This document shows positions 13,944 to 15,086 of a stretch of 15,086 nt of DNA, piece after piece. This stretch comes from Candidatus Accumulibacter iunctus (GTDB taxonomy: Bacteria; Pseudomonadota; Gammaproteobacteria; Burkholderiales; Rhodocyclaceae), in NCBI GenBank assembly GCA_002345025.1, contig DDUX01000014.1, positions 136 to 15,221 of the forward strand, written 5' to 3'. Both the position numbers and the translations under genes were made by a program. The notes beneath the pieces were generated by a model, which was not told where the DNA came from, made no database searches, and saw only the letters and a list, made by a program, of their open reading frames with translations. The first letter of the stretch is position 1; each line of letters starts with the position of its first letter.

Positions 13944-15086
13944 GTGTTCAAGAGCCTGCTGTCCCTGTTTCGCCCGCGGCAGGTGGAACACACTGTCGCC
14001 GCACCACCGCCGCTGCCAACACCGCCGCCAACACCGCCTGCCGTCGCCGTGGCGCAGGACAGCTACCTGCGACATCGCCCGATGCTCGACCGCGAGCAGC
14101 GCGTTGTTGCCCACGAGCTGACCGTCGAGAGGCCGCGGCCGGCGCACGCCGCACCGTGGCAGGGGCCGTCGCGCCGGTTGTTCGCGGACGCTCTTCTCTG
14201 GCACTTTGCGCGCGCCCGGCTGGAGGCGCTGCTCGCGCAGCGGCTGGTCTTTCTGCCGGTGGGCATCAGCGTTCTCGAGCATCCGGCGCTGTCCGCTCTG
14301 CCGACGCGCAACGTCGTTCTCCACATTGCGTGGCATGACGAGGGACCGGCAGACGAGGGGGAAACGCTCTTTGCGGGCATGTCCCGCCTGCGCGAAATGG
14401 GCTTTTCCCTTGCCTGTGCGCAGGAACTTCTCGCTAGCGACGAGCGGCTTGCTGCGCTGGTGGACTACATCCTGGTCGATGCCGGACGCCTCGCTCCGCC
14501 CGATCTCCTGGCGGTCCAGCGACGGCTGGCAGGACGCCTCGAGCACAAGCCCCTGGTGGCCATGAACGTCGATTTTCTCGAGATGTATGAGGCTTGCCGG
14601 CTGCTGCGCTTCGCCTTCTTCCATGGCGAGTTCGTCGGTTGCCGCGAGCAGGTGGACAGCAATGTCGTCGTGCCACCGTACAAGGTTGCGGCGATGGAGT
14701 TGCTCAATGCGATTCGCCGGCAGGCCAGCCCCGACGAACTGGCAGACAAGGCCTGGGCAGATCCGACGCTGGTCCTGCGTCTGCTGCGGGTCGTCAATTC
14801 GCCGGCTTTCCGGCTGCGCAGTCCGATCAGGGACCTGAAACAGGCGATCGCCTATCTCGGCCACGACGAACTCTATCGCTGGGCGACGCTGCTGCTCTTC
14901 TCGAGCCAGCGCCCCGAAGACAGGCACCCGATGGAGCACGCCTGGCGCGAATCAGCCCTGGTCCGCGGTCGTTTCATGGAGCTTCTCGCCGGCAGCCAGA
15001 TGCCGGAAACCGAACGCCGCGACCTCTTCATCGTCGGCGTCCTGTCGATGATCGACCGAATCTTTGCGATGACCATGCCGCGAGCG
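13944..15086 (+). CDS. EAL-HDOD signalling protein with degenerate EAL (3'-partial)
   Basis: The frame opens with GTG at 13944, behind GGGGAGAG, and runs 381 codons to the window edge without a stop. The N-terminus is a short basic segment (MFKSLLSLFRPR) followed by a proline-rich linker (about 21-33). A divergent EAL-like domain (about 41-235) follows, then an HDOD domain from about 245 with ADPTLVLRLLRVVNSPAF (272-289) and the QAIAYLGHDEL stretch (300-310). The EAL signature reads AHELTVER (56-63). E and L remain but the set of metal-binding residues of active phosphodiesterases is not apparent, so catalysis is unlikely. The layout is that of the YuxH/CdgJ-type EAL-HDOD family, which affects motility, biofilm or c-di-GMP signalling in other bacteria. 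Function here is unknown; it is probably cytoplasmic and transcribed separately from the upstream operon. Confidence 0.85.
   Translation, partial: MFKSLLSLFRPRQVEHTVAAPPPLPTPPPTPPAVAVAQDSYLRHRPMLDREQRVVAHELTVERPRPAHAAPWQGPSRRLFADALLWHFARARLEALLAQRLVFLPVGISVLEHPALSALPTRNVVLHIAWHDEGPADEGETLFAGMSRLREMGFSLACAQELLASDERLAALVDYILVDAGRLAPPDLLAVQRRLAGRLEHKPLVAMNVDFLEMYEACRLLRFAFFHGEFVGCREQVDSNVVVPPYKVAAMELLNAIRRQASPDELADKAWADPTLVLRLLRVVNSPAFRLRSPIRDLKQAIAYLGHDELYRWATLLLFSSQRPEDRHPMEHAWRESALVRGRFMELLAGSQMPETERRDLFIVGVLSMIDRIFAMTMPRA

Noticed and set aside
13530..14939. Open frame of 469 codons on the minus strand
   Set aside because: It is antisense to the GH13 end and to the EAL-HDOD gene, which has clear domain motifs in frame 13944. 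No homology-like features were seen in the antisense product.
1..15086. Defence, phage, transposon or biosynthetic-cluster content
   Set aside because: I looked on both strands for transposase, integrase, restriction, toxin-antitoxin or NRPS/PKS motifs and saw none; all coding space is explained by the ten genes listed.

Overview
The window is GC-rich, densely coded DNA from a free-living Gram-negative bacterium. Protein style points to Betaproteobacteria: LapD/LapG resemble the pseudomonad pair, IlvA has two ACT-like domains, and there is a TAGAAT-type -10. A Rhodocyclales member such as the Candidatus Accumulibacter/Dechloromonas group is my best guess, by inference only; no rRNA or marker gene settles it. 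I see no tRNA, rRNA, CRISPR array, insertion sequence, phage gene or integration site. No gene-free stretch exceeds about 210 bases.

Region 1 (1-8149) is a c-di-GMP-controlled surface adhesion module of the Lap type. It holds the C-terminal part of a large LapA-like adhesin secreted by a type I system. Convergent to it lies a lapG-lapD pair: a periplasmic calcium-dependent cysteine protease and its inner-membrane c-di-GMP receptor. Divergent from lapG is a TolC/LapE-type outer-membrane channel gene, followed by an orphan GltI-type amino-acid-binding protein. By analogy with Pseudomonas, c-di-GMP-bound LapD sequesters LapG and the adhesin stays on the surface; when c-di-GMP falls, LapG is freed and clips the adhesin N-terminus. 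The ABC exporter (LapB) and membrane-fusion (LapC) genes are not in the window. The adhesin has a five-repeat propeller-like block that seems to interrupt a VCBS domain.

Region 2 (8296-13743) is metabolic: ilvA (threonine ammonia-lyase), cysK (O-acetylserine sulfhydrylase), a PatB/MalY-type C-S lyase, and a GH13 alpha-glucosidase. The last three are chained by 4-base stop/start overlaps (GTGA, ATGA) and must form one operon. Three consecutive PLP enzymes fit Thr/Cys/Met metabolism. The glycosidase is the outlier; a MalY-family protein beside an alpha-glucosidase recalls the enteric maltose system.

Region 3 (13944-end) is the start of an EAL-HDOD signalling protein with a degenerate EAL motif, cut by the window edge.

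The strongest points for a second look are the domain inserted in the adhesin, the orphan binding protein in the lap locus, the overlapping divergent -10 elements between lapG and lapE, and the cysK-patB-GH13 coupling. All the gene families are known; I do not see a wholly new system.
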